NCBI GenBank assembly: GCA_029565065.1
Contig: JAKQOW010000136.1
Location: forward strand, 1 to 64,000
Source of the DNA: Acidobacteriota bacterium
GTDB lineage: Bacteria; Acidobacteriota; JAAYUB01
Direction of reading: 5' to 3'
DNA length: 64,000 nt
The position numbers and the translations under genes were made by a program. The notes below the pieces were generated by a model, which saw only the letters and a list, made by a program, of their open reading frames with translations, searched no databases and was not told the origin of the DNA. This document shows positions 1 to 7,827 of this stretch, piece after piece (position 1 is the first letter of the stretch; each line of letters opens with the position of its first letter).

Positions 1-115
1 TGCGTTAAAATCTGTTCGATATATATATCAGAAAAGCTTGAATCATCGGTCATTATTCCCCATCAATTTCTGCCGCCGCTCGCGCGGCTCTTCCACGCCG
101 TGCGGGTTCCGCCCA

Positions 116-135
116 CCCGGGCCTCGCGGCCCGGG
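116..135. repeat. REP-like palindrome, TCGC loop
   Basis: A perfect 8-bp stem (CCCGGGCC / GGCCCGGG) closes a TCGC tetraloop and is followed by CTACA. The same design, a CCGGG-type stem with a TCGC loop followed by GCTA, recurs at 37395-37414. A second small palindrome (stem CCGCGGC, loop 150-153) follows at 143-160. Repetition at distant intergenic sites is what marks it as a dispersed family; no transposase of the REP-associated type is seen in this window. Confidence 0.55.
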
Positions 136-231
136 CTACACACCGCGGCCGCCGCCGCGGCCGGACCGGACGCAAACCGTCAACACAGGTTCACCGGCGC
201 GCGTTCATCAAACGTGCGGTCCGACGACAGT

Positions 232-361
232 AGGCCGCGTTCGCCGAACGCGGCCTGGTGCAGGATCCCGCCGCGCGAGCGGCGGCGGGATCGAGCGATC
301 CGATCCTCCGATCCCATGGATCGTACAGATTCAGCAGGCCGCGTCCGGCGGACGCGGCCTG
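232..361. repeat. Pair of related long hairpins
   Basis: Two near-perfect palindromes lie about 100 bp apart. One is at 232-256, with arms AGGCCGCGTTCG / CGAACGCGGCCT around one base. The other is at 335-361, with arms CAGGCCGCGTCCG / CGGACGCGGCCTG around one base. They share the core AGGCCGCGT and are clearly related copies. They sit 3' of the minus-strand gene ending at 512, so a terminator or mRNA-stabilising role is possible, but neither has a T-run. Confidence 0.55.
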
Positions 362-511
362 CGGCCGAATCCAAAGCGGCGTCGAGCCGCCGCACTCCAG
401 GGCGCGGGCCGCGGCCGGCCCGCGCTATCCATGGCGCCCCTCCCGCGGGTAGACACGCATCCACACCGTTGATGACCGCCTCGGTCGGTCCGCACCCCGC
501 CGCGATGATAC

Positions 512-1672
512 TTACTCGACGGCGCGGCGGCGAATGAGCCCCGGGTGGTACACCGCCAGGCGGCGGAGGACGCTGCGGTAGCGCGCCATGTCTCCCTGGC
601 TGCCCTGGACGTCGGCGCGGTAGAGGCGGACCAAGTTCTCGAACCAGGGATGCCGGGCCAGCGCGGCAAGCTCCGCCTCGGGCAGGTCGCGGACCAGCTT
701 GGGCAGCAGGTGCTGGCGGACGTAGAACTGGACTTCCTCGACGAGTTCCCGCTCGAAGCCGAGGCGCCGCAGGATCCGTCCGGCCATGGCCGCTCCGACG
801 GGGGAGTGGCCGGGGAACGAGACCGTCTTTTCCACCACCAGGGTGGCCGGCTTGGCGATGTCGTGGAGCAACAGCCCCAGCGCCAGCCCCAGCGGCAGCC
901 GCCGGCAACGGCGGAAGCACTCGAAGGTATGCACCCAGACGTCGCCCTCGGGGTGGTACTCCTTGTCCTGGGGGCAGCCGCGCAGCGCCGCCAGCTCCGG
1001 GATGATCCGCTCCAACGCGCCCAGCTCTCCCAGCAGCTCCAGGCCGGCCATGGGGCGGCGGGCGGTGAGCACGGCGGCCAGCCCCGCGCGCGCCGCTGGG
1101 AGCAGCTCGCGGGTCAACGCCACCGGCTCGGCCCGCAGCTCTTCCAGCAGGGCCGGATCGGGCTCGAGGGGCTCGTCCGCCGCCAGCGCCGCGGCGGACA
1201 GCAGACGCTCCAGCCGGGCGGCGGGGCGCGGACCCGGCGGGGCGAGCGCCCGGAGCACGCCGCGGCGGATGTCGTCGCGGCAGCCCAGCGGGTCGAGGTA
1301 GCGATCGCGCGCCGGGTCGTACAGCAAGCCGTGGACGGTGAACCACGCCTGGCCCGCCACACGGCGGGGGTCGGGAACAGAACCGGCGCTCCGCCGGCGG
1401 GCGCCGGCGGCCAACGGATCGCACGCCAGCAGCAGCCGGGTGGCGCCGAGCGCCGCCGAGGCGCTCCAGCGTCCCTCGCCGCACAGGTTCACGTCGTCGA
1501 GGGCGCGGGCGAGGTAGATGACGTCGGCGTCGGTCCAGAGGCGGATCTCCGCCGTGTCGCGCCGGCGGTAGAACCGCCGGGCGGTTTCCTCGACCACGAA
1601 GAGCCGGTAGCCGTCCCGGTGAAAGCGGCGAGCCCGCTCGCCCAGTTGCTGTCGGATCGCGATGTCGGTCAC
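512..1672 (-). CDS. HD-domain protein related to CCA-adding tRNA nucleotidyltransferase, degenerate head domain
   Basis: This 386-residue protein has the layout of the tRNA nucleotidyltransferase/poly(A) polymerase family with a C-terminal HD domain. Residues 236-252 (KEYHPEGDVWVHTFECF) and the H270-D271 pair, with H289 in FPGHS, match the metal-binding phosphohydrolase domain of bacterial CCA enzymes. A DPLG-CRDDI segment near 127-135 matches the end of the head domain. The N-terminal head, however, lacks the GG-VRD motif and the D-D catalytic pair: residues 24-50 run FVVEETARRF to EIRLWTDAD where the family has the G-VRD and DIDxxT motifs. It is therefore probably not a CCA-adding enzyme; the HD domain may act as a phosphohydrolase. 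The start at 1672 follows a weak upstream sequence. A mosaic repeat array lies directly upstream. Confidence 0.75.
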   Translation of the reverse strand: MTDIAIRQQLGERARRFHRDGYRLFVVEETARRFYRRRDTAEIRLWTDADVIYLARALDDVNLCGEGRWSASAALGATRLLLACDPLAAGARRRSAGSVPDPRRVAGQAWFTVHGLLYDPARDRYLDPLGCRDDIRRGVLRALAPPGPRPAARLERLLSAAALAADEPLEPDPALLEELRAEPVALTRELLPAARAGLAAVLTARRPMAGLELLGELGALERIIPELAALRGCPQDKEYHPEGDVWVHTFECFRRCRRLPLGLALGLLLHDIAKPATLVVEKTVSFPGHSPVGAAMAGRILRRLGFERELVEEVQFYVRQHLLPKLVRDLPEAELAALARHPWFENLVRLYRADVQGSQGDMARYRSVLRRLAVYHPGLIRRRAVE

Positions 1673-1710
1673 GCTCCCAGTTGTATCGCATCCGGGGCGG
1701 AAATGGAATC

Positions 1711-1914
1711 GGTGAGTCGGTGAATCGGGAGACGAGAGAAGGTAGACGAAAAGAACGAACGATCAACCATCAACAATCAACTATCAACTGATTGCGAACC
1801 TGCAAACTTCGAAATTTTCAAACGTGCCAACGGTTCCGATTACGATCACGAGCACGATTACGAATTACGAGCATGAACCCGTGATGCTCAACCCTCAACC
1901 CTAAACTCTCAACG
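1711..1914. repeat. Mosaic low-complexity repeat array A
   Basis: The array is built of short degenerate tandem units: GGTGANTC units (1711-1728), seven-base ATCAACN units (1762-1789), six-base CGATTA/CGAGCA units (1836-1875) and seven-base CTCAACC units (1887-1914). The base composition is clearly more AT-rich than the flanking genes. It lies between the HD gene and the 3' end of the DUF3300 gene; the stretch 1673-1953 contains no other feature. The same unit types recur in arrays B (4111-4444), C (5341-5582) and D (16087-16277). Confidence 0.85.
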
Positions 1915-1953
1915 AATGGAAACGAATTCCAATCCCGCTGACTGACGAACGGT

Positions 1954-3852
1954 TCAGCGCCGGCCGCCGCGGGATCCGCCACCGGAGAAGCTGCGGGAGC
2001 CGCCGCCGGAAGAACCGCCGCGGGAGCCGCCGCCCGAGAAGCTGCGGGAGCCGCCGCCGCCCGAGAAGCTGCGCGAGCCGCCGCCGTAGGAGCGACCGCC
2101 CGAAGGCGCGCTGTACGACCGGCTGCCGTACGAGCGGCTACCCGAGTAGCTGCCGCCCGAGTAGCCGCGGCTGCCGGAAGAGCCGCTGGACGAGAACGAG
2201 CGGTTGCCGTACGACGGGCTGCTCGAGTAGGAGCGGTCACGCATCGCGCCGCCCGAGGAATAGGTGCGGGCGCCGGACGAGCGGCTGCCCGAATAGGCGG
2301 GGCTGCCGTAGGCGCTGCCGCTCCCGTATGACCGGTTGCTGTACGCGCGGCTGCCGGCGGAGCTGCTGCTCCCGTACGACCGGGAGCTGTACGCACGGCT
2401 GTCGGTATCGCCGGCGGAGCGGTCGCGGGCGAACGAAGTGTTGCCGGCGGCGCGGCCCCCGGAGTCGGCGCGGCTGCCGGATGACGGCGTGCCGGAAGCC
2501 CGGCTGGAGTAGGTGGACGTGCCCTCCGCCGTCCGGGTGCGCCCCGTGACCGTGTTGCGATACGTGCCGGTCGTCGCATCCCGGCTGAACGATCGGTTGA
2601 CCGACGCGGTCCGGTCACCGGAGCGGTTCGTCGAGACACTCCCCCAGCCCTCGTTGCGGGACGTAACGCTCCGGCCGGCGCCGGGGCCGGCACTGCGGTA
2701 AGCGCCGGTGCTCCGGCCCGCGGACTCGCCGGGCCCGCCGCGGGTGACGCCGGTGCGGCTCCGCGAAGCGTAATCGCCGCCGGTGCTGCGCCGGGCGCTG
2801 GCGGTGCGGCCGCCGTCGGCGCCGTAGCGCCGGGCCACGTCGGTGGTCCGGTACGGCACGCCGCCGCGGTGGTAACTGTCGTGCTGCCACTGGCCGCTGC
2901 GGTGATGGCCGCCGTCGTGGTGGCCGTCATGGCCGTGGTGGCCATCGTGATAGCCGTAGTGGTCGCAGAAATGCCCGTTGTAGTAGACGCCGCCGTGCGG
3001 GCCCCAGCCGCAGCCCCATCCCCAGCTGTACCAGCCCCAGTTGGGCCAGCCCCAGCCCCAGTTCCAACCCCAGCCCCAGCCCCACGGCCAGCCGCCGGCG
3101 TACCAGTAGTTCCAGCCGGGGTAGTACCAGCTCAGAGTGATGCCGAGGCCGAAGCTGATCCAGTAGTCGGCGGCCGACGGCCAGGCCGGGTACCAGAGCG
3201 CCGGGTAGTCATAGTAGACCGGGGTGCCCCAGATGACCCGCGGGCTGTAGACCGGGACGTAGATGACCTCCGGGTCGGCCGGGACGATCTCGACCACGGT
3301 CCGCTCCTCGATGACCTTCGCCGTCACCTCCTGCTCCCGCGTCGAGCGCAGCTTGCCGGCGGCCTGCGCCTCCAGGCGCAGGCGCTGCACGGCGTCCATG
3401 ACGTCGGCCTGCTGGGCCAGGAAGGCGTTGCCGAGGTCGGTGGTCCAGCCGATGTTCTCGGTGAGGCGGTTGAGGACGTCCGGGAAGGTCACCATGGCCT
3501 GGACGCTGGGATCCCAGTCCTGTTTGGCCGCCGCGTCGGTGAGCTCCTTCCCCTTCAGATCGAGATGCCGCTCGAGCCACTGCTTGGCCTCGACCAGCTC
3601 CAGCGGATAGGTGGACGCCGCCAGGGCTTGGGCCAGCAGCGGATCGGGATAGAGGGCGATGGGCGCGACGAGGCTGTCCAGCTCCTCCGGGGTCCACGGC
3701 CGCGGGGCCGCGGGGCCGGGCTGGACGGTGCCGGCGCCGGCGGTCGGCGGCGGCTGGGTCTCGACGGCCGGCAGGCACGCGCTGCACGCCGCGGCCATCA
3801 AGGCGCCCAGCAGGATCCACCGCACTCCGAATCGGTCACGATGCGTTTTCAT
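1954..3852 (-). CDS. DUF3300 exported protein with Trp/Gly core, His-rich segment and Ser/Gly/Tyr/Arg tail
   Basis: This 632-residue protein begins with a signal-like segment (residues 11-29, with cysteines at 23 and 26 that could be a lipobox). Residues 55-240 match DUF3300, whose hallmark here is LVAPIALYPDPLLAQALAAS (61-80). Residues 242-284 are almost only Trp, Gly, Tyr and Pro in alternation, and residues 294-328 are His-rich (HHGHDGHH type), suggesting metal binding. From about 340 to the end it is Ser/Gly/Arg/Tyr low complexity, finishing in near-identical SFSGGGSR repeats (DNA repeats 1957-2090). DUF3300 proteins are envelope proteins of unknown function. The gene stands alone: upstream is array B and an extended -10 promoter at 3942-3950, downstream is array A. 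Confidence 0.85.
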   Translation of the reverse strand: MKTHRDRFGVRWILLGALMAAACSACLPAVETQPPPTAGAGTVQPGPAAPRPWTPEELDSLVAPIALYPDPLLAQALAASTYPLELVEAKQWLERHLDLKGKELTDAAAKQDWDPSVQAMVTFPDVLNRLTENIGWTTDLGNAFLAQQADVMDAVQRLRLEAQAAGKLRSTREQEVTAKVIEERTVVEIVPADPEVIYVPVYSPRVIWGTPVYYDYPALWYPAWPSAADYWISFGLGITLSWYYPGWNYWYAGGWPWGWGWGWNWGWGWPNWGWYSWGWGCGWGPHGGVYYNGHFCDHYGYHDGHHGHDGHHDGGHHRSGQWQHDSYHRGGVPYRTTDVARRYGADGGRTASARRSTGGDYASRSRTGVTRGGPGESAGRSTGAYRSAGPGAGRSVTSRNEGWGSVSTNRSGDRTASVNRSFSRDATTGTYRNTVTGRTRTAEGTSTYSSRASGTPSSGSRADSGGRAAGNTSFARDRSAGDTDSRAYSSRSYGSSSSAGSRAYSNRSYGSGSAYGSPAYSGSRSSGARTYSSGGAMRDRSYSSSPSYGNRSFSSSGSSGSRGYSGGSYSGSRSYGSRSYSAPSGGRSYGGGSRSFSGGGGSRSFSGGGSRGGSSGGGSRSFSGGGSRGGRR

Positions 3853-3941
3853 GGCATGCCCCCATACACAGTTCGTTCGAACCGCAGGCCGCCGGCCAGG
3901 CTGGTCTCACCTCGGGGACGATTCACGGATCATCCCATTAC

Positions 3942-3950
3942 ATTATAGCA
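3942..3950 (-). promoter_or_regulatory. Extended -10 promoter element for the DUF3300 gene
   Basis: On the minus strand the sequence reads TGCTATAAT, a perfect TATAAT with the TGN extension, about 90 bp upstream of the DUF3300 start. No good -35 hexamer is seen at the expected distance, which is usual for extended -10 promoters. Confidence 0.5.
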
Positions 3951-4110
3951 GGCGGCGGTCCGGCCGTCGCGGCGCATGCACAGCTTGCCGCTGCGCGTGT
4001 GCCTGGATCCGCCACCGCGGATCCATCCGGCCGGATGCACTGACTCCGCCACAGAGATAGATCCACCTCAAGGCGGGATGGTTCACGGGAGGAGAAAATT
4101 TTGGGAGAAG

Positions 4111-4444
4111 GGTGAATGGGTGAATCGGTGAATGGGAGGGATGGGACCTGGGTCTCGGGTGCTGGGACCTGGGATCCCAAACCCAGGACCCAGAACCTGG
4201 GGCCCAGGTCCGATTACGATGACCATGACGAGCACGAGCACGAAGTCCGATGTCCGATTCACCACAAAGGCACAGAGGGCACAAAGCATGTTGAGGGTTG
4301 AAAGTTCAGAGTTGAGGGTTGTGAACGAGCCGCGAGCCCCGAACCTCGAATCTCGAACCTCGATTACGATCACGATTACGAATTACGATTACGATGACGA
4401 GCACGAACCATCAACCATCAACGATCAACCATCAACCATCAACC
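4111..4444. repeat. Mosaic low-complexity repeat array B
   Basis: This is the largest array. In order it has eight-base GGTGAATN units (4111-4135), a long CCTGGG/CCCAGG imperfect palindrome (about 4143-4210), CGATTACGA/CGAGCACGA units (4211-4245), an ACAAAGGCAC-type block (4260-4288), seven-base GTTGAGGGTT-type units (4290-4320), CGAACCT units, more CGATTACGA units (4361-4404) and ATCAACC units (4408-4444). The block from 4260 to about 4405 has the same order as array C at 5343-5560, with different unit counts. The remainder of the gap 3853-4477 holds only the DUF3300 promoter. Confidence 0.85.
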
Positions 4445-4477
4445 GTATGCGGGCCTGCCAAACCTGGGCGAGTCCGC

Positions 4478-5257
4478 TCAGACCAGGTTCCGTGTCGAGC
4501 CCATGGACATCTCGTTCAGGTTTTTCATAACCGTGGCAAGCAGGTTGAACAGTTGGTCCGCCTTCTGGTCGAAATTCTCGAATGCGGTTTGAGCCGACTG
4601 GCGCTCGTTGCGGACCTGCTCCATCTGGTTTTCCGCATTCCGGATCGCGTCCGACAATCCTCCCGGTGCCGAGTGTGCCGAGTCGGCGGCCGCCTGACCC
4701 GCGGCCCCGTGAAGGTGTTCCCGCACCGATTCGAAGGCACCCCGCAGGAGGCCGTGGGTGCGGCCCAGCAGCTCGCGGCCGAGACCCGATTCGGGCAGTC
4801 GGCCCAGGTGGTCGAAGAAGGAATCGAGCAGGCCGCCCACGGCATCGGGCAGGGCCGCCTGCCGGCCGCCCGCTCCGGTGAGCGCCACGAGCTGTCTCAG
4901 TTCGACGGTGCGGTCCTGCCAGAACGCGGTTTCGGGCCCGGTGGAACGCAGCGCGGCGGGCAGGGCGGTCTGGAAGGCGGAGAGGGCTGCGGCGAAGTCC
5001 GGCGGCAGGCCGGCGCCGGCGTGGGCGGCGGCGAGCGGCGACGGGGCGGACGATTTCGCGGCGGAGAGAATATCCTGGATGATGCCGGGCGAGTCCGTCC
5101 CGGCGGGAGCGAAGGCGTCGCCGAATCCGGCCAGGTCCAGGGGCGGCGCCGAAGCGGCGAACTCGGACGGCCGAGCCCTCTGGGCGGTGGGTTCCTGAGC
5201 CGGGTCCAGCGGCTGGTTGGCGGGGGACGGAAACCCGTCGCCCGAAATCTTGACCAT
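4478..5257 (-). CDS. Unrecognised 259-residue protein
   Basis: I do not recognise a family. The protein is soluble-looking, with no signal peptide or membrane span. Residues 1-70 are Pro/Ala-rich and probably disordered; the middle is Ala/Leu-rich and helical. The last 70 residues are a likely amphipathic helix or coiled coil (MEQVRNERQSAQTAFENFDQ). An in-frame ATG 18 bases upstream (5275) exists, but the start at 5257 is preferred because GAGGTG sits six bases before it. It is isolated between arrays B and C. The helical C-terminus loosely resembles small type III/flagellar-export substrates, but that is only an impression. Confidence 0.6.
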   Translation of the reverse strand: MVKISGDGFPSPANQPLDPAQEPTAQRARPSEFAASAPPLDLAGFGDAFAPAGTDSPGIIQDILSAAKSSAPSPLAAAHAGAGLPPDFAAALSAFQTALPAALRSTGPETAFWQDRTVELRQLVALTGAGGRQAALPDAVGGLLDSFFDHLGRLPESGLGRELLGRTHGLLRGAFESVREHLHGAAGQAAADSAHSAPGGLSDAIRNAENQMEQVRNERQSAQTAFENFDQKADQLFNLLATVMKNLNEMSMGSTRNLV

Positions 5258-5340
5258 GGCAGTCACCTCATGCATGTATTTGCTGCTTTATCGGCGGCGC
5301 GGCCGAAATGTTGCCTGTTCCGAACCCCGATATCCGGAGA

Positions 5341-5582
5341 GTCACCACAAAGGCACGGAGAGCACAAAGAATGTTGAGGGTTGAGAGTTAAGAGTTGAGG
5401 GTTGGGAACGAGCCTCAACGCCCGAACCGCAAGCCCCGAACCCCGAGCCGCGAACCCCGAACCGCGAACCCCGTTTACGAGCACGATTACGAATTACGAT
5501 TACGATGACGATTACGAGCACGAACATTCGGGACGGGAACGAGCCTCTAGCCCCGAGCCTCGATTACGATCACGATTACGAA
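5341..5582. repeat. Mosaic low-complexity repeat array C
   Basis: The order is an ACAAAGGCAC-type block (5343-5371), GTTGAGGG and GAGTTAAGAGTT units (5373-5404), seven-base CGAACCC/CGAGCCG units (5423-5472), CGATTACGA/CGAGCACGA units (5473-5525), then CCTCTAGCCCCGAGCCTCG and again CGATTACGA units to 5582. It is a diverged copy of the right half of array B in the same orientation. The TAA stop codon of the nfnB gene (5576-5578) lies inside it. It fills the gap 5258-5575, where nothing else is seen. Confidence 0.85.
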
Positions 5583-6973
5583 CCGCAGAGGTACTCGTGC
5601 ATCGCGCGGGCCGCCTTGCGGCCGGCGCCCATGGCCAGGATCACGGTGGCCGCCCCGGTGACGACGTCGCCACCCGCCCAGATCTTCGCCCGCGAGGTGC
5701 TCCCCGTGGCCTCGTCGGCCATGATGTTGCCTTTCTTGCCCAGCGTCAGGCCCGGCGTGGTGGACCCGATGAGCGGATTGGGACTGTTGCCGATGGCGCA
5801 CACCACAGCGTCCACCTCGAATACGGTCTCGTCCCCCGCGATGGGGATCGGCGAGCGCCGGCCGGACGCATCGGGCTCGCCCAGCCGCATGCGCTGGCAG
5901 ACCATCCGCCGCACCCAACCGCTCGCGTCGCCCTCGTAGCGGATGGGCAGCGTCAGGAACTCGAAGATCACGCCCTCCTCTTCGGCGTTCTCGACCTCCT
6001 CCAGCCGCGCCGGCAGCTCCTCCCGCGAACGGCGGTAGACGATCCGGCTCTCCGCCCCCAGGCGCAGCGCGCTGCGCGCGCAGTCCATGGCGACGTTGCC
6101 GCCCCCCACCACCGCCACCCGTTTGTGCACCTTGATCGGGGTGTGGTACTCGGGGAAGCGGTACCCCTTCATCAGATTGAGACGGGTGAGGTACTCGTTG
6201 GCCGAGTAGACGCCGTTGAGGTTCTCGCCCGGGATCTCCATGAACCACGGCAGGCCGGCGCCGGAACCGACGAAAATGGCGTCGTACTCCTCGAGCAGGC
6301 TGTCGATGGTCCGGGTCTTGCCCACGACGAAATCCGTCACCAACTTCACGCCCAACCGCTGCAGGTATTGGACCTCCCGGTTGACGATGGCCTTGGGGAG
6401 GCGGAATTCAGGGATGCCGTACACCAGCACGCCGCCCATCCGGTGCAGCGCCTCGTAGATGGTCACCGCGTAGCCGAGCTGGATCAGGTCGCCGGCCACG
6501 GTCAGGCCGGCTGGTCCGCCCCCGACCACCGCGACCTTCTTGCCGGTGGGGCCCTGGATCGCGGGCATTTCCGGCGCCCCCCGGGCGGCCTCCCAGTCGG
6601 CCAGGAAGCGCTCCAGGCGGCCGATGGCGACCGTGCCGCCCAGCTTTTTCAGGGCGCAGGTCTTCTCGCACTGCTCCTCCTGCGGGCAGACGCGGCCGCA
6701 GACCGCGGGCAGGCAGTTCCGGCTCTTGAGGACGCGCACCCCCTCCTGGAAATCCCCCGTGGCGATGTGGGCGATGAACCCGGGGATATCGATCTCCACT
6801 GGACAGCTGGGCACGCACTGTGGTTTCTTGCACTGGATACACCGGCGGGCTTCGGCGACGGCCAGCTCCTCGGTGTAGCCCAGCGCCACCTCGAAGAAGT
6901 TGTGCCGCCGCACTTCGGGCGGCTGCTTGGGGATCTCGCGGCGCTCCAGGTCCGGTTTTTTCTTCTCGGCCAT
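5576..6973 (-). CDS. nfnB: NADPH-dependent ferredoxin:NAD+ oxidoreductase large subunit NfnB (GltD-like flavoprotein)
   Basis: This 465-residue protein matches the FAD/NADPH-binding GltD family. Two N-terminal [4Fe-4S] clusters are encoded by C45/C48/C53/C57 and C92/C96/C102/C106. An FAD-binding GGGPAG motif lies at 151-156, with a second Rossmann motif (VVGGGNVAMD) for the pyridine nucleotide near residue 295. GltD-like proteins also serve as glutamate synthase small subunits or sulfide dehydrogenase SudA. The choice of NfnB rests on the preceding gene, which encodes the small-subunit partner and overlaps by one base (TGATG), and on the absence of a glutamate synthase large subunit. The complex would reversibly couple 2 NADPH to NAD+ and ferredoxin by flavin bifurcation in the cytoplasm. 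It is the last gene of the operon, and its stop codon lies within array C. Confidence 0.85.
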   Translation of the reverse strand: MAEKKKPDLERREIPKQPPEVRRHNFFEVALGYTEELAVAEARRCIQCKKPQCVPSCPVEIDIPGFIAHIATGDFQEGVRVLKSRNCLPAVCGRVCPQEEQCEKTCALKKLGGTVAIGRLERFLADWEAARGAPEMPAIQGPTGKKVAVVGGGPAGLTVAGDLIQLGYAVTIYEALHRMGGVLVYGIPEFRLPKAIVNREVQYLQRLGVKLVTDFVVGKTRTIDSLLEEYDAIFVGSGAGLPWFMEIPGENLNGVYSANEYLTRLNLMKGYRFPEYHTPIKVHKRVAVVGGGNVAMDCARSALRLGAESRIVYRRSREELPARLEEVENAEEEGVIFEFLTLPIRYEGDASGWVRRMVCQRMRLGEPDASGRRSPIPIAGDETVFEVDAVVCAIGNSPNPLIGSTTPGLTLGKKGNIMADEATGSTSRAKIWAGGDVVTGAATVILAMGAGRKAARAMHEYLCGS

Positions 6974-7827
6974 CAGCGCGTCTCCTCCGCGTGGAGCGAG
7001 TGTTCCTCGCACCGGCTGGTGCGCAGCGGCACCACCTCCTCCGCCATGTAGGTCTTGCGGCGTTGCAGCAGTTCGGGCCAGTCCACCTGGTGGCCGTCGA
7101 AATCGGGCCCGTGCACGCACGCAAACCGGGTGACGCCCCCGACGCTGACCCGGCAGACGCCGCACATGCCGGTCCCGTCGATCATGATCGGATTGAGGCT
7201 GACCGTGGTGGGGATACCCAGCGGCCGCGTGGCGTCGGAGCCGCGTTTGAGCAGGAAGGTGCATCCGTTCACGATGACGCGGTGCACGGGCTCAGCCAGC
7301 GCCTTGATCACCTCCGGCAGCCGGCCCACGTGGCCCTTGTAGCCCTTGGTGCCGTCCCGGGTGATGTGCACCAGCTTGTCGGAGAGCTGCCGGAAGCGCT
7401 CCTCCCAGTAAAACAGGAAGGAGCTGCGCGCTTCCAGCACCGTGATGATCCGGTTGCCCCGCGCCTTGAGCGCCCGGGCGATGGGGAACAGGCTGCCGAT
7501 GCCGTAGCAACCGGCCAGGCACAGCACGGTGCCGTACAAGCCGATTTCGGCCGGGTTGCCCAGCGGACCGACCACGGTCGGGATGCCGGAGCCCTCCTCC
7601 AGCCGGGCCAGGCGGTGGGTCGTGCTGCCGATGTTCAGGAAGACCAGGGTCACGGTGCCCCGGTCCGCGTCCCAGTCGGACACGGACAGCGGGATCCGCT
7701 CGCCCTCCTCCTCGGCCCGGATGATCACGAACTGGCCGGGCTGCATGTCCCGCACGACGTCGGGCGCCTCGACCGTCAGCACGTGCACGTTCGGAACGAT
7801 CATGCGGCTGGCGATGACTTTATACAT
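6973..7827 (-). CDS. nfnA: Ferredoxin:NADP(H) oxidoreductase small subunit NfnA
   Basis: This 284-residue protein belongs to the ferredoxin-NADP reductase-like family that includes NfnA and SudB. The N-terminal FAD-binding barrel contains RIPLSVSDWD (44-53) and the NAD-binding half contains LCLAGCYGIGSLFPIARAL (102-120). The C-terminal [2Fe-2S] site is D217-x4-C222-x2-C225-x11-C237, the pattern expected in NfnA, where an Asp replaces one Cys. It overlaps the NuoG-like gene upstream by eight bases and nfnB downstream by one, so the three are translationally coupled. NfnA would bind NAD(H) while NfnB bifurcates. The Nfn pair placed directly after NuoEFG-like genes suggests shared ferredoxin and nucleotide pools, or a physical supercomplex. 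Confidence 0.88.
   Translation of the reverse strand: MYKVIASRMIVPNVHVLTVEAPDVVRDMQPGQFVIIRAEEEGERIPLSVSDWDADRGTVTLVFLNIGSTTHRLARLEEGSGIPTVVGPLGNPAEIGLYGTVLCLAGCYGIGSLFPIARALKARGNRIITVLEARSSFLFYWEERFRQLSDKLVHITRDGTKGYKGHVGRLPEVIKALAEPVHRVIVNGCTFLLKRGSDATRPLGIPTTVSLNPIMIDGTGMCGVCRVSVGGVTRFACVHGPDFDGHQVDWPELLQRRKTYMAEEVVPLRTSRCEEHSLHAEETR

Larger units (their letters stand above)
1..511. other. Non-coding stretch at the left edge, rich in GC palindromes
   Basis: I see no convincing gene here. The short open frames in it lack ribosome binding sites, overlap each other in several frames and are dominated by Arg, Pro and Ala, as expected for GC-rich non-coding DNA. The stretch holds several palindromes (listed separately) and lies 3' of the minus-strand HD-domain gene that ends at 512. 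The first 60 bases are distinctly AT-rich, with a short TA run near 20-28. Confidence 0.6.

Noticed and set aside
1711..5582. CRISPR-like look of the mosaic arrays
   Set aside because: Units are 6-8 bases, degenerate and without unique spacers of constant length, and no cas genes are present.
5576..6973. Naming this gene glutamate synthase small subunit (gltD)
   Set aside because: No large subunit is present and the partner overlapping it is NfnA-like, so NfnB fits better.
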